Made by a program: the position numbers and the translations under genes. Positions 1-7,913 of a stretch of 33,162 bases of DNA are shown here, in pieces. This stretch comes from Lachnospiraceae bacterium UBA1760 (GTDB lineage: Bacteria; Bacillota; Clostridia; Lachnospirales; Lachnospiraceae), in contig DCHE01000066.1 in NCBI GenBank assembly GCA_002314775.1, forward strand, positions 54,085 through 87,246, given 5' to 3'. Each line of letters starts with the position of its first letter. The stretch's first letter is position 1. The notes under the pieces were generated by a model. The model had not been told where the DNA came from. It made no database searches and saw only the letters and a program-made list of their open reading frames with translations.

Positions 1-218
1 ACAGTATAATCGTACTCCTCCTCACCCTTTTTCAGCTCCTCTACTCTGCCCTCACTTACCTTCTGGTAGAACGAAAGCTCTCTGTCATAGGTTGGGTGAT
101 GAATGCTGTACTCCCTTTGTATGAATTCCTTTTTGTGAATCTCATTATAGTCTATTGTACTGTCGTTTTCTTCTATATTATCTCTATTATCTATGATATT
201 ACGAATGTCCATCTCCAT
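1..218 (-). CDS. Partial N-terminus of a regulator, probably AraC family
   Basis: The reading frame is open from the ATG at 218 to the left edge, about 72 codons, so only the amino end is visible. The product begins MEMDIRNIIDNRDN and contains HHPTYDRELSFYQKVSEGRV, a stretch that resembles the amino-terminal linker of AraC-type regulators common in Lachnospiraceae; that match is from memory of the family, and the DNA-binding domain lies outside the window. The AGGAAG about 9 bases before the ATG supports this start, and an in-frame stop lies in the upstream repeat. It is divergent from the GH5 gene at 573, which fits a local regulator. It could also be an unrelated cytoplasmic protein. Confidence 0.5.
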   Translation of the reverse strand, partial: MEMDIRNIIDNRDNIEENDSTIDYNEIHKKEFIQREYSIHHPTYDRELSFYQKVSEGRVEELKKGEEEYDYT

Positions 219-220
219 AC

Positions 221-286
221 TTATTTCTTCCTTATTTCTTCCTTATTTCATCCTTATTTCAAACTTATTCCAAACTTATTTCATCC
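221..286. repeat. Six 11-bp tandem repeats in regulator leader
   Basis: Six consecutive 11-bp units with consensus TTATTTCWWCC (plus strand) start at 221, 232, 243, 254, 265 and 276. On the coding (minus) strand each reads roughly GGAWGAAATAA, so several copies carry a Shine-Dalgarno-like GGAWGA; the last supplies the ribosome site of the gene starting at 218. The period equals about one helical turn. Confidence 0.85.
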
Positions 287-572
287 TTTATATCTTCTCT
301 TCATCCTTAATTCGTATAAGCCTATCTGTTCATCCGGCATAGGAAATGTCTGATTTCTCTCTTTACTATGCCGCAACCCATCACCGACGGCATAGTGGAT
401 AATAATTTACAACACAATAATTATATTATTAACACGTATATTATATTATAATGCAATTTCATTTGCTACTATAATTTCAACAAATGACGGATTTATTTTA
501 GAAGGTCGTGGCGATCTTCGTTTTGGGTATTTTAATAAAGAATATATTTTTGATATGGAGGAATTTTACATT
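287..572. other. Divergent intergenic region of regulator and GH5 gene
   Basis: This stretch holds no convincing gene. It contains a 9-bp inverted repeat at 365-396, a very AT-rich segment at 400-480 with two TATAAT-like hexamers (447-452 and 470-475) that could be -10 elements for the GH5 gene, and the ribosome site GGAGG at 557-561. No good -35 hexamer could be paired with either -10 with confidence. Confidence 0.5.
365..396. promoter_or_regulatory. Inverted repeat upstream of GH5 gene, possible operator
   Basis: Perfect 9-bp arms ACTATGCCG (365-373) and CGGCATAGT (388-396) are separated by 14 bases. There is no T-tract, so a terminator is unlikely. The position between divergent promoters suits a binding site for the adjacent regulator. 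A partial copy CGGCATAG occurs nearby at 335-342. Confidence 0.4.
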
Positions 573-1604
573 ATGAGAACACTTGAAGGATTTTATAAGG
601 GCGTTAACCTTGGCGGATGGCTTTCACAGGGAACCTTTGATAAGGAGCATCTTGATACATTTATCACAGAGGAGGACATCAAGCTTCTTGCCTCTTGGGG
701 ATTAGATCATGTTAGACTTCCACTTGACTATGAGAATGTTGAGGAGGAGGACGGTACTACTAAGGAGAGCGGTTACGTTTACGTTGACAACTGTATTGAG
801 TGGTGCCAGAAATACAACTTAAATTTAGTCCTTGACGTTCACAAGACCTACGGATATATCTTCGATGACCAAACTTATTCATGCACCTTCTTTGATGACG
901 AGTACAAGATTGACAGATTTTACAAGCTTTGGGACAAGTTAAGCGCAAGATACGCTAAGTACCAGGATATGATTATGTTCGAGCTTTTAAATGAGGTTGT
1001 TAAGTTCGACGTTGTCGATAAATGGAACACAATTGCAAATACCTGCATCTCAATCATCAGAAAGAATGCACCAGTTGCTAAGATTCTCTACGGTGGAGTT
1101 GGCTACAATGCTGTTACTTCTATCAAGTACCTCACAGCCCCAATCGACGAGAACATTGTATATAATTTCCATTGCTACGAGCCAATGCTCTTCACACACC
1201 AGACAGCTTGGTGGGTTGAGAACATGCCTCTTGATTTCCATATTAACTATCCAGAAAGCTGTGATGAGTACCTTAAGCGTTCAGCAGAAATCCCTGGCTG
1301 TATGGTAGGTGCACTTGCAGACAAGTCCTTAAACATCACCTCACTCGGACCAGACCTTTTCGAGACAATCTTTATGGATGCAATCAAGGTTGCTGAGGAG
1401 AGAAATGCTCCTATCTACTGTGGCGAGTACGGTGTTATCGACCAGGCTCCAGTTGACGGAACACTCCAGTGGTTCAAGGACATCAATTCAGTATTCACAA
1501 AGTACAACATCGGCCGTGCATGCTGGACCTACAAGGAGAAGGACTTCGGACTCTGTGGTGAGCACTACGCTCCAATCATTGATGAGCTTGTAAAGTATCT
1601 ATAA
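573..1604 (+). CDS. Cytoplasmic GH5-family beta-glucanase/glucosidase
   Basis: This is a clan-A (TIM barrel) glycoside hydrolase of family GH5, predicted to cut beta-glucan oligosaccharides. The start at 573 is chosen because GGAGG at 557-561 is correctly spaced for it; the upstream in-frame ATG at 555 overlaps that ribosome site. Visible marks are FYKGVNLGGWLSQ at the amino end, DHVRLPLDY at 45-53, LVLDVHK around 86-91, the acid/base LNE at Glu141 and the nucleophile in YCGEYGV at Glu285. The length of 343 aa suits a single catalytic domain. There is no signal peptide or carbohydrate-binding module, so it should act in the cytoplasm on imported oligosaccharides. The N-terminal pattern recalls fungal-type exo-1,3-glucanase GH5 members, but the linkage specificity cannot be read from sequence alone. 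Confidence 0.88.
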   Translation: MRTLEGFYKGVNLGGWLSQGTFDKEHLDTFITEEDIKLLASWGLDHVRLPLDYENVEEEDGTTKESGYVYVDNCIEWCQKYNLNLVLDVHKTYGYIFDDQTYSCTFFDDEYKIDRFYKLWDKLSARYAKYQDMIMFELLNEVVKFDVVDKWNTIANTCISIIRKNAPVAKILYGGVGYNAVTSIKYLTAPIDENIVYNFHCYEPMLFTHQTAWWVENMPLDFHINYPESCDEYLKRSAEIPGCMVGALADKSLNITSLGPDLFETIFMDAIKVAEERNAPIYCGEYGVIDQAPVDGTLQWFKDINSVFTKYNIGRACWTYKEKDFGLCGEHYAPIIDELVKYL

Positions 1605-1681
1605 GATATATAAACAATAAATCTCTATAAGTAGATAAATGGTATTTTGACCAATTAATTAAGTAATCAAAAGCCCCCCAT

Positions 1682-1746
1682 AAAAGCATCAGCTGGTATT
1701 ACATATGCCCAGTATCTGGGTACATATAATACCAGCTGATGTTTTT
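1682..1746. terminator. Bidirectional terminator between convergent genes
   Basis: Perfect 15-bp arms at 1687-1701 and 1727-1741 (CATCAGCTGGTATTA and its complement) enclose a second small CCCAG/CTGGG stem. The hairpin is flanked by AAAA on the left (1682-1685) and TTTTT on the right (1742-1746), so it can stop transcription from both the GH5 gene and the minus-strand VanZ gene. Confidence 0.85.
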
Positions 1747-1822
1747 ATAATGTAGACAAAAATATACCCATTGCCAAATTTAGCTACAAGCATCCCTGTC
1801 ATTTATTATCATTTATTGTCTG

Positions 1823-2380
1823 TTATTTACTATTTTCCCGTGTAAGTTCTTGTTTCTTGGTCGGTTTCTTCGACTTATTCTCACGTCTGTGTATAATTGT
1901 GTAATAAAATCCTACCGTGAGTACTGCTCCACACATATCATAGCCCACATCCCTAAGCTGGCAGGCTCTTCCTGGTATGAAGGACTGGTGGATTTCATCT
2001 GAGATTGCGTAAGCAAGGCACCAGATAAGAGATAATAGTATCTGCCTTCTCACACCTTTCATCCCTGCCTTTTTTGAAGCTCCTGAATCATCTTCTTCCG
2101 CACTCAATCCACGATTATATAAAAATCCAGAAACATTGAACCCAAGTACCCCATACACCGTCATATGGGCAACCTTCCTGATAGGAATTCCAAGTATGGT
2201 AAATGCTCCTCCACTTACTCCGCCTCCAAGATTAAATATCCTCTTAATCAAATCCACAACAAAAACTGTAAGTCCCGAGGACTGATTACCATCCTGCTGC
2301 GAGAAAATGAATATCATTATCATGGTCGCGATTGAAAGCATAAGGTAAATTTTTGCTTTATTATTCATTTTCTTATCCAT
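1823..2380 (-). CDS. VanZ family membrane protein
   Basis: A small integral membrane protein of 185 aa. The carboxyl half carries the VanZ signature DEIHQSFIPGRACQLRDVGYD followed by a last membrane helix, and an earlier KVAHMTVYGVLGF segment is also typical. A first membrane helix is at about residues 10-28 (IYLMLSIATMIMIFIF). About four membrane segments can be seen; the tail is basic (RRENKSKKPTKK) and probably cytoplasmic. VanZ of Tn1546 gives low-level teicoplanin resistance, but chromosomal homologues mostly have unknown roles. The gene lies 119 bp after pyrC on the same strand and may be co-transcribed; its ribosome site is weak (GGA), and Met5 is an alternative start. Confidence 0.88.
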   Translation of the reverse strand: MDKKMNNKAKIYLMLSIATMIMIFIFSQQDGNQSSGLTVFVVDLIKRIFNLGGGVSGGAFTILGIPIRKVAHMTVYGVLGFNVSGFLYNRGLSAEEDDSGASKKAGMKGVRRQILLSLIWCLAYAISDEIHQSFIPGRACQLRDVGYDMCGAVLTVGFYYTIIHRRENKSKKPTKKQELTRENSK

Positions 2381-2499
2381 ATCATTTATCCAGATTTATT
2401 TATCCTAAGTCAAGTTGATAAATGCCAAAGCAGCTACTTCATAATCTGACATCTTTTCCATCCACAATTATGCTACTCATAAACAGGTTAGTTTGAATT

Positions 2500-3762
2500 C
2501 TACTGTTCAAATACCACCTTACCATCACAGATTGTATAATGTATCCTGCCTGGAAGCTCCCAGCCTGTAAATGGGCTATTCACCGCCTTCGATGCATAGC
2601 TATCAACTGTCCAAAGCTCATTTTCTCCGAATATTACAAGGTCGGCAACAGCACCCTCCGAGATACTTCCCGGTGTAAGTCTGTAGAACTCTGCAGGGTT
2701 CTTGCTCATTATCTCAATGAGCTTCATCAGTGAAATGTGTCCTGGCTGAACTAGCGACTTTATTCCAAGTGCAAGCGAGGTCTCAAGACCTGTGATTCCT
2801 GAAGGTGCCTTATCCATAGGCTTAGCCTTCTCCTCCACGCTGTGTGGTGCGTGGTCAGTCACTATCATGTCGATGGTGCCATCCTTTATTCCCTCTATGA
2901 TAGCAAGTCTGTCCTCCTCAGTTCTGAGTGGTGGATTCATTCTTGCGTAGGTTCCGTATTTAAGTACTGCATCCTCTGTGAGTGTAAAATGATGTGGTGT
3001 TGCTTCTGCATGCACATCTGCTCCCATCTTCTTCGCCATCCTTACAAGCTCCACTGAATTCTTAGAGCTAATATGCTGAATGCAAACTGCTGCCCCTGTA
3101 TGTGCCGCGAGAATTACATCCCTTGCAACCATTACATCCTCAGCTGTTCTTGACGCTCCGCCATAGTTAAGCTCCTCTGAAACTTTTCCCATATTTACTC
3201 CCGCCTGCTTTACAAAAAGTGGATCCTCCTCATGAAGGCTTATCGGTAAATCAAGAGCCTTCGCTCTTATCATAGCCTCTGTCAGGATTTTCTCATCCAT
3301 GATAGGAATTCCATCGTCAGTAAATCCAGCTGCACCAGCCGAAGCAAGCTCCTCCATATCAACAAGCTCCTCGCCCTTCAGGCCCTTTGTGATGGTTGCT
3401 GCCTGCATAACATGAATTCCTGTAGTCTCACCCTTCTTCTGAATGTATTCCAGGGTTTCAAGATTATCTACCGCAGGCTTTGTATTTGCCATGCAAACTA
3501 CCAGGGTAAAACCGCCCTTTGCCGCTGCCGCAGCACCAGTTATTATATCCTCCTTATAGGTAAAGCCTGGATCTCTGAAATGCACATGGGTATCAACAAG
3601 TCCCGGGGCCACAACAAGTCCTGTGGCATCAATCACCTCGGACTCACCCGCCTCGAGGTTCTCTCCAACCTTAACAATTGTCTTTCCATCTATCAAAATA
3701 TCCATCACCTTATCTGTTCCTGTTGATGGATCAACTATTCTTCCATTTTTAATTAACATCAT
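2500..3762 (-). CDS. pyrC: Dihydroorotase
   Basis: Catalyses the reversible cyclisation of N-carbamoyl-L-aspartate to dihydroorotate, the third step of de novo pyrimidine synthesis, in the cytoplasm. It is a type I zinc amidohydrolase: DTHVHFRDPG carries the first two metal histidines and the substrate arginine, ATPHHF and the earlier CIQHISS carry further metal ligands, and TDHAPH carries the catalytic aspartate. The start at 3762 is preferred because AAAGGA lies 7-8 bases before it; the frame opens 14 codons earlier with no ribosome site. The resulting 420 aa is normal for the family. No other pyr genes are nearby. A 14-bp palindrome TATGATATATCATA at 3834-3847 sits in the upstream region. 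Confidence 0.96.
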   Translation of the reverse strand: MMLIKNGRIVDPSTGTDKVMDILIDGKTIVKVGENLEAGESEVIDATGLVVAPGLVDTHVHFRDPGFTYKEDIITGAAAAAKGGFTLVVCMANTKPAVDNLETLEYIQKKGETTGIHVMQAATITKGLKGEELVDMEELASAGAAGFTDDGIPIMDEKILTEAMIRAKALDLPISLHEEDPLFVKQAGVNMGKVSEELNYGGASRTAEDVMVARDVILAAHTGAAVCIQHISSKNSVELVRMAKKMGADVHAEATPHHFTLTEDAVLKYGTYARMNPPLRTEEDRLAIIEGIKDGTIDMIVTDHAPHSVEEKAKPMDKAPSGITGLETSLALGIKSLVQPGHISLMKLIEIMSKNPAEFYRLTPGSISEGAVADLVIFGENELWTVDSYASKAVNSPFTGWELPGRIHYTICDGKVVFEQ

Positions 3763-3883
3763 AGCCTGTTCCTTTCTGTGTATGCTCTTCATAATCTGTC
3801 GCACATAACGACATTTTATGCTTTTCTACTGTGTATGATATATCATAATTTGCTATGTATACCGAATTCCTTGATTTACTGCT

Positions 3884-4621
3884 CTATTTTGATGATATTG
3901 AAATATACTTCCCACCATTTGCCCTCTGGTACTCAAGGAAGCTAATCAGATAATGGTAAAATGAGTCATTTTTTGAAACTGCCTTCAGGAAATAGGCAAA
4001 ATTAGAGATAACCTGTCCAATCAAATCCATAGAAGCCTCACTCATAATTAGCTCTTCATTAGTATATACCGCTTGCACATTATTTAAAAGACTAACTATC
4101 TGCTTGCTTGCAGGGGAATCTGGCTCGAGACTACCAAGCTTTATATCAAAGCTCTCGCTTGTATCAAAAAGCCATGTGTCATCAACCTCCATGCTCTTAT
4201 GATACTCCTCCATTTCATTTTTAAGCTCATCTTTTATCTCTTCCGTCGAAAATATAATTTCCTTATTGACTGATTCTATCACATTTGCAAGCATTTCTTC
4301 AAACTGATTCATACCAATGATAAATGTATATATATTCGAAACTGCGACAATGAGCCTGTTCATCGGAATAACGAACTCCTCCCCGCTATCCTGTCCGAGT
4401 ATTGCCTCAATATTCTCTCTCACAGTGTCTGCATCAAGCTTTACAATATCAGCAAACTGCTTCGCGAGAAGTCTGACTAGGGCCACCTCAAATCTATAAT
4501 CGTAGTCGTCCTCAGCCTGCTGCTCAGTATATAAATCGAACCTGTCGCAATCCGACTCGCTCTGATTATCATCCGGACAGTACTGCTCATCATTTACTTT
4601 ATTCACTAACTCATCACTCAT
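3884..4621 (-). CDS. Unrecognised acidic protein, partner of the preceding gene
   Basis: A 245-aa protein that I do not recognise. The first 35 residues are very acidic and look disordered (DEQYCPDDNQSESDCDRFD); the rest is predicted mainly helical, without signal peptide or membrane helix. The central region (STEEIKDELKNEMEEYH) has coiled-coil character. Its start overlaps the end of the 525-aa-frame gene by 8 bp, a sign of translational coupling, so the two products probably work together. No catalytic motif is visible. It ends 121 bp before pyrC. Confidence 0.75.
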   Translation of the reverse strand: MSDELVNKVNDEQYCPDDNQSESDCDRFDLYTEQQAEDDYDYRFEVALVRLLAKQFADIVKLDADTVRENIEAILGQDSGEEFVIPMNRLIVAVSNIYTFIIGMNQFEEMLANVIESVNKEIIFSTEEIKDELKNEMEEYHKSMEVDDTWLFDTSESFDIKLGSLEPDSPASKQIVSLLNNVQAVYTNEELIMSEASMDLIGQVISNFAYFLKAVSKNDSFYHYLISFLEYQRANGGKYISISSK

Positions 4622-6185
4622 AGAATTTCTCCTTTATTGCAAAACCGTAAGCATACTTCGCCAGCTCCTCCTCAGGCTGGTTCATGGTTCTTAAGCATTC
4701 ACCCTTTTTCGGCATAAGATACTGATTGAGACAGTAAAAATATCTGTCAAATACTCTAACGCATTTTTTAATATACTCATCATCAAGCTCGCCTGCTGTC
4801 TCGTCTCTGTTTGAAATATGTATCTTATTTCTCTCCTGATATATACCGATGATTTCCTCGTACTCTTCCTCAGTCATGTGGAGTACATTTTTACTCTTAA
4901 GCTTTTCGATTGCCCCAACAAATGAATACTCCTTATTCATATACTTTCTAGAGATGAAATAGCTTCCACAGCACTCAGGCTTCATATTATCAGCGATATT
5001 CTTTGCACAGCTTTTGCATACTGCACTGACCGAAACAAGGCACTCTCTTAAGGTTGCCTCCATGATTGATGCGCACTCTGCAACATACTGCCTTCTAAAT
5101 TCACCTGCAACTTCCTCCGGGTAGTTGAAATTCTCAAGCATAAACCTGTAGGCATCCTTGAACTGAAGCCTTTTTATCAGCTTCTCATATACGCTTTTAT
5201 GTTCGCTTTCATTTATCTCTTCTCCGTCCCCGCAGATATCGTCAATCCTTAGAAACTCGTCATAGGTAACCCTTGCTTTTACTATCTGATCTGGTATTTT
5301 TATCCTGCTATCATCCTGCTTTGTCTGGTTAGCTTCATTTTCAAGGCTCATCTTGTTTTCCTCAACAGAAAACCTTCCAGATATCAGTCCCTGTTCGTAA
5401 AGCAGGTCATAATTTTGCTGCAAGAGCTCAGAAATCTTCTCATTATTGCTCTTTACGGCGGCTATTACCTCTGCATCCTTTTCCTTTTTTGTGATAATTC
5501 TCTTGGTCGTATGGTAGATATGCACCTCAGTCATCTCTAAAGCTTTTCTTCCAAATCTCTCAATTAATCCAAGCCTTACACCAACCATGTCGCCCTCGGC
5601 AAGCTCATTGTTAAGAATTGTATCATCACTATAATTGTACTCAAAATCTCCCACCGGCGTATGGTTCACAACCTTTATATAATTTGTCTCCTCAAATTCA
5701 TCCTCACTACTAGCCGTAATGAAAAATGAATCCGTATCAGAGTCCACTATTTCATCCTTAATATCACTCTTAGCTTCTTTTCCACCATATGCATTTTCGG
5801 TACACTCGGCTTCTTCACCACTGTATGATTCCTCACTACTATCTCTCAGGGCTCTTCTCACTCTGTTTGTATCGGCAATAAACCTGCTAAGATAATACTC
5901 CTTAAAAAACCTGTCCTTATTATCCTTCTCGATTACCTCATACTTAAAATCCCGGAGAATCATCCCATAATACCTGTTTGTCTGGAACAATGAATTTATG
6001 CTTAACTGCTTTCCTGCATCAGTCAGTTCAAAAAGATCACTAGCTTCGCTACTAATTATCTTCGAATAATATACTGTTCCATATACCATTGCATCTAAGC
6101 TTCCGGTCTCATCCGCCATCCTTCTTAACTTTTCATCAAGCCCCTGACTTGCCGTAATTGCACAAAGCAACAAATAATTCTTCAT
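4614..6185 (-). CDS. Unrecognised protein with C-terminal HEPN-like motif
   Basis: A 523-aa cytoplasmic protein of unknown function. The ATG at 6185 is chosen because AAGGAG ends 5 bases before it; a GTG two codons upstream overlaps that site. The amino third is helical, followed by an acidic linker near residues 115-165 (SSEESYSGEEAECTEN). The carboxyl part has a cysteine cluster (VCKSCA and ECCGSYF) and then ERNKIHIS near residue 452, matching the RxxxH pattern of HEPN-fold domains such as the RiboL-PSP and DUF4145 groups, with helices on both sides. HEPN domains are often RNases or RNA-binding helpers in defence systems; activity here is only an inference. It is coupled to the next gene by an 8-bp overlap, and its leader has three 13-bp tandem repeats. 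Confidence 0.7.
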   Translation of the reverse strand: MKNYLLLCAITASQGLDEKLRRMADETGSLDAMVYGTVYYSKIISSEASDLFELTDAGKQLSINSLFQTNRYYGMILRDFKYEVIEKDNKDRFFKEYYLSRFIADTNRVRRALRDSSEESYSGEEAECTENAYGGKEAKSDIKDEIVDSDTDSFFITASSEDEFEETNYIKVVNHTPVGDFEYNYSDDTILNNELAEGDMVGVRLGLIERFGRKALEMTEVHIYHTTKRIITKKEKDAEVIAAVKSNNEKISELLQQNYDLLYEQGLISGRFSVEENKMSLENEANQTKQDDSRIKIPDQIVKARVTYDEFLRIDDICGDGEEINESEHKSVYEKLIKRLQFKDAYRFMLENFNYPEEVAGEFRRQYVAECASIMEATLRECLVSVSAVCKSCAKNIADNMKPECCGSYFISRKYMNKEYSFVGAIEKLKSKNVLHMTEEEYEEIIGIYQERNKIHISNRDETAGELDDEYIKKCVRVFDRYFYCLNQYLMPKKGECLRTMNQPEEELAKYAYGFAIKEKFYE

Positions 6186-6194
6186 AAACACTCC

Positions 6195-6239
6195 TTGGTT
6201 AGGTTTCTTGGTTAGGTTTCTTGCTTAGGTTTCTTGCTT
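6195..6239. repeat. Three 13-bp tandem repeats in gene leader
   Basis: TTGGTTAGGTTTC occurs at 6195-6207 and 6208-6220, then TTGCTTAGGTTTC at 6221-6233 and a partial TTGCTT to 6239. The array abuts the AAGGAG ribosome site of the gene starting at 6185, so it is in the 5' leader of that transcript. Confidence 0.85.
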
Positions 6240-6306
6240 CTATCTCGTTAAATGCTGTTAAATATCCTGTACTGCCCCTGCGACAGTGATTTTCCTTCAA
6301 TCACTC

Positions 6307-7215
6307 TTAGTTCTCTGTACACACCAGATATTTTCCGCATGCTACCGCATCCTCCCTGGTCTTAAAGGCGAGGACAAAGCCACCTCTGTGGCAAAAGGTC
6401 ATTCCCTTAAAATGCTTCCCTGCCTCGTCGCCGCTTAAGCCACGCCATGCAGCTGGTATATCAACACGGTATGTTATTTCTTCAATTTCATTTGGAACTG
6501 GCTCAAGGTTAAAGCCGCCTCTCAGTGATGGGTATATTACGATTTTGGCTGACTTGCATTTAATTACCGGTGTTTTCCATGGAATAAGCTTATCTAGAAT
6601 TACAATTCCATCCTTCATTTCACTGATTTTAGACTCTACTATGTCTGCCGCGAGTACCTCTGCAGCATATCTCCTTATTTCATTTGAGAGGACAAGCTTC
6701 ATGTATTTCACTGCCTCAAAATACCCCTCATCATAGGTTGCATCCTCATTCCAGGTCGGCCTAAATGCCTCCACGATTGTCACAACTGAGTAAACATCCT
6801 TTGGGAAGTTCTCGACATTATTATCAAGAGCAGCTATTGTTCGGAGCATATTCCTATATACTGCGTCGCAAACCTCTGCCTTCTTAAGCGTAGTAAGCGC
6901 AGGAAACAGCTTATCCACAACTGAAATACCATAGACAAACCAAAGTCTTGATGCACCACAGTGCTTAATTCCATCCTCCCTGTCAGGGCAGTCCGGCTGA
7001 TGATGGTCGAATTCCTTTCTGCCGATATCTGCGACAATAATACCTCTTTCGAGATCATTTTCCAATTCTGTAGCGTCATTTACACGATTAACCACTGCCT
7101 CTTCATTTAGTATTCGTGCGACTGCTCCGCAAAACACGTCGTCAGAGTGAAATACTCCCGCGTGAACCGTCAGCTCATTAATTGTCCTTATAGTTTCATC
7201 ATATCTTGCTATCAT
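6307..7215 (-). CDS. MYG1 / UPF0160 family protein (DHH-like)
   Basis: A 302-aa protein of the MYG1 (UPF0160) family, related to DHH phosphoesterases; the human member is a 3'-5' RNA exonuclease, whereas the bacterial role is not established. The amino end carries HAGVFHSDDVFCGA, the counterpart of the family's HxGxFHxDE metal site, and ADIGRKEFDHHQPD, the DHH-like motif. The carboxyl half contains FCHRGGFVLAF, also typical of the family. AGAGGA with suitable spacing supports the start at 7215. The gap to the next gene is about 120 bp; it may share a transcript with it, but there is no overlap. The name is secure, the substrate is not. Confidence 0.85.
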   Translation of the reverse strand: MIARYDETIRTINELTVHAGVFHSDDVFCGAVARILNEEAVVNRVNDATELENDLERGIIVADIGRKEFDHHQPDCPDREDGIKHCGASRLWFVYGISVVDKLFPALTTLKKAEVCDAVYRNMLRTIAALDNNVENFPKDVYSVVTIVEAFRPTWNEDATYDEGYFEAVKYMKLVLSNEIRRYAAEVLAADIVESKISEMKDGIVILDKLIPWKTPVIKCKSAKIVIYPSLRGGFNLEPVPNEIEEITYRVDIPAAWRGLSGDEAGKHFKGMTFCHRGGFVLAFKTREDAVACGKYLVCTEN

Positions 7216-7547
7216 ACTGCGTCCTCTAACTTTTATAACCCTGCCAAATCATCTTATAGTTCACATAATACTTCGCTTTTTGCTCACTATTTTGGATAAC
7301 CCCTTCACTACATATAGTAGCACGTATTTTGTCTTTGTCCACCCCGGACTTTTCACTCGCAACTAACTAAAACAAGCCACAAATCTTACGCCTTTGCGTG
7401 ATTTGTGGCTTGTTATTGTCTTCATATATTATTCGTTGACTATATTATCACAATATTGGAATTATCCTCTACATCGCATATTCTGCAAAAGACTTCCAGT
7501 GAGTTTATATTCTCAAGAGTTGTTTTGCTCTTCAACATATTTTTTTA
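7216..7547. other. Intergenic region between HEPN gene and MYG1 gene
   Basis: The stretch contains the displaced 3' end of the frameshifted HEPN gene (7513-7547), a terminator hairpin at 7371-7414, and a degenerate member of the CTTCGC...TTTGCTC repeat family at 7270-7289. A small imperfect palindrome CTACATATAGTAG lies at 7308-7320 in front of the MYG1 gene. No further gene was seen. Confidence 0.5.
7371..7414 (-). terminator. Terminator of the MNT/HEPN operon
   Basis: AACAAGCCACAAA (7371-7383) pairs with TTTGTGGCTTGTT (7402-7414), continued by an inner ACGC/GCGT stem and a CTTT loop. On the minus strand the stem is followed by TTTAGTT. It lies about 100 bp past the full-length HEPN stop. 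Confidence 0.75.
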
Positions 7548-7913
7548 CTATATCGTAGAATTTTGTGGCATTAGTGATTTGTTCCTCAACTTCTCCTTTA
7601 GATATAACAAAAAATCATCATAGTCACTATCACTACGCATATCAAATGCTTCTTTTATGATATCCGAATACTCCACATCAAATATGCCTGTTTTAATATA
7701 CTCTTTTCGAAAATACGCAGATACTCCAGAATGTTTTGAAAAATCATGTCCATCCAGCGCTAAAACACTCCTCATACTGTGAAAAACAGCATAGTACGCT
7801 CGATTTGCAGCGCCTTTATAATCTTCTGCTTCAACCAACAAAATTGCGGATTTTATACAGATATTAGATTGTTCCAATCTATACATTGCAAGAGCTTTCT
7901 TCTCATTATCCAT
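7548..7913 (-). CDS. HEPN-domain toxin (HepT-like), C-terminus frameshifted
   Basis: The HEPN half of a type VII-like MNT/HEPN toxin-antitoxin pair; characterised HepT proteins are RNases neutralised by AMPylation or complex formation with the nucleotidyltransferase. The family marks are AANRAYYAVFHSMRSVL near residue 37 and the active-site-like RSDSDYDDF near residue 93. After DDF the frame leaves the family pattern and stops at 121 aa. Adding one T to the T6 tract at 7609-7614 restores FVISKGEVEEQITNATKFYD and a further 14 residues to a stop at 7513-7515, the expected HEPN tail (133 aa). So this copy is frameshifted, is phase-variable, or has a sequencing error. The RNase motif lies before the shift. 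Start overlaps the MNT gene by 8 bp and has AAGGAG. Confidence 0.85.
   Translation of the reverse strand: MDNEKKALAMYRLEQSNICIKSAILLVEAEDYKGAANRAYYAVFHSMRSVLALDGHDFSKHSGVSAYFRKEYIKTGIFDVEYSDIIKEAFDMRSDSDYDDFLLYLKEKLRNKSLMPQNSTI

Noticed and set aside
96..353. Plus-strand open frame of 85 codons, hydrophobic
   Set aside because: It covers the antisense of the regulator start and the 11-bp repeats; no ribosome site; composition is that of a pyrimidine-rich strand.
3763..3804. Fourteen-codon upstream extension of pyrC
   Set aside because: No ribosome site, family length and pattern begin at MLIKNGRIVDP, and AAAGGA is placed for the ATG at 3762.
5200..5900. Membrane or secretion signal in the 523-aa unknown protein
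   Set aside because: The amino end MKNYLLLCAITASQ is only briefly hydrophobic and no long hydrophobic segment follows; it looks cytoplasmic.
464..7322. Half-sites TGCTACTA at 464-471 and TAGTAGCA at 7315-7322 as further Nudix-regulator targets
   Set aside because: Only one arm is present in each; an 8-mer is expected about once by chance in a window of this size.
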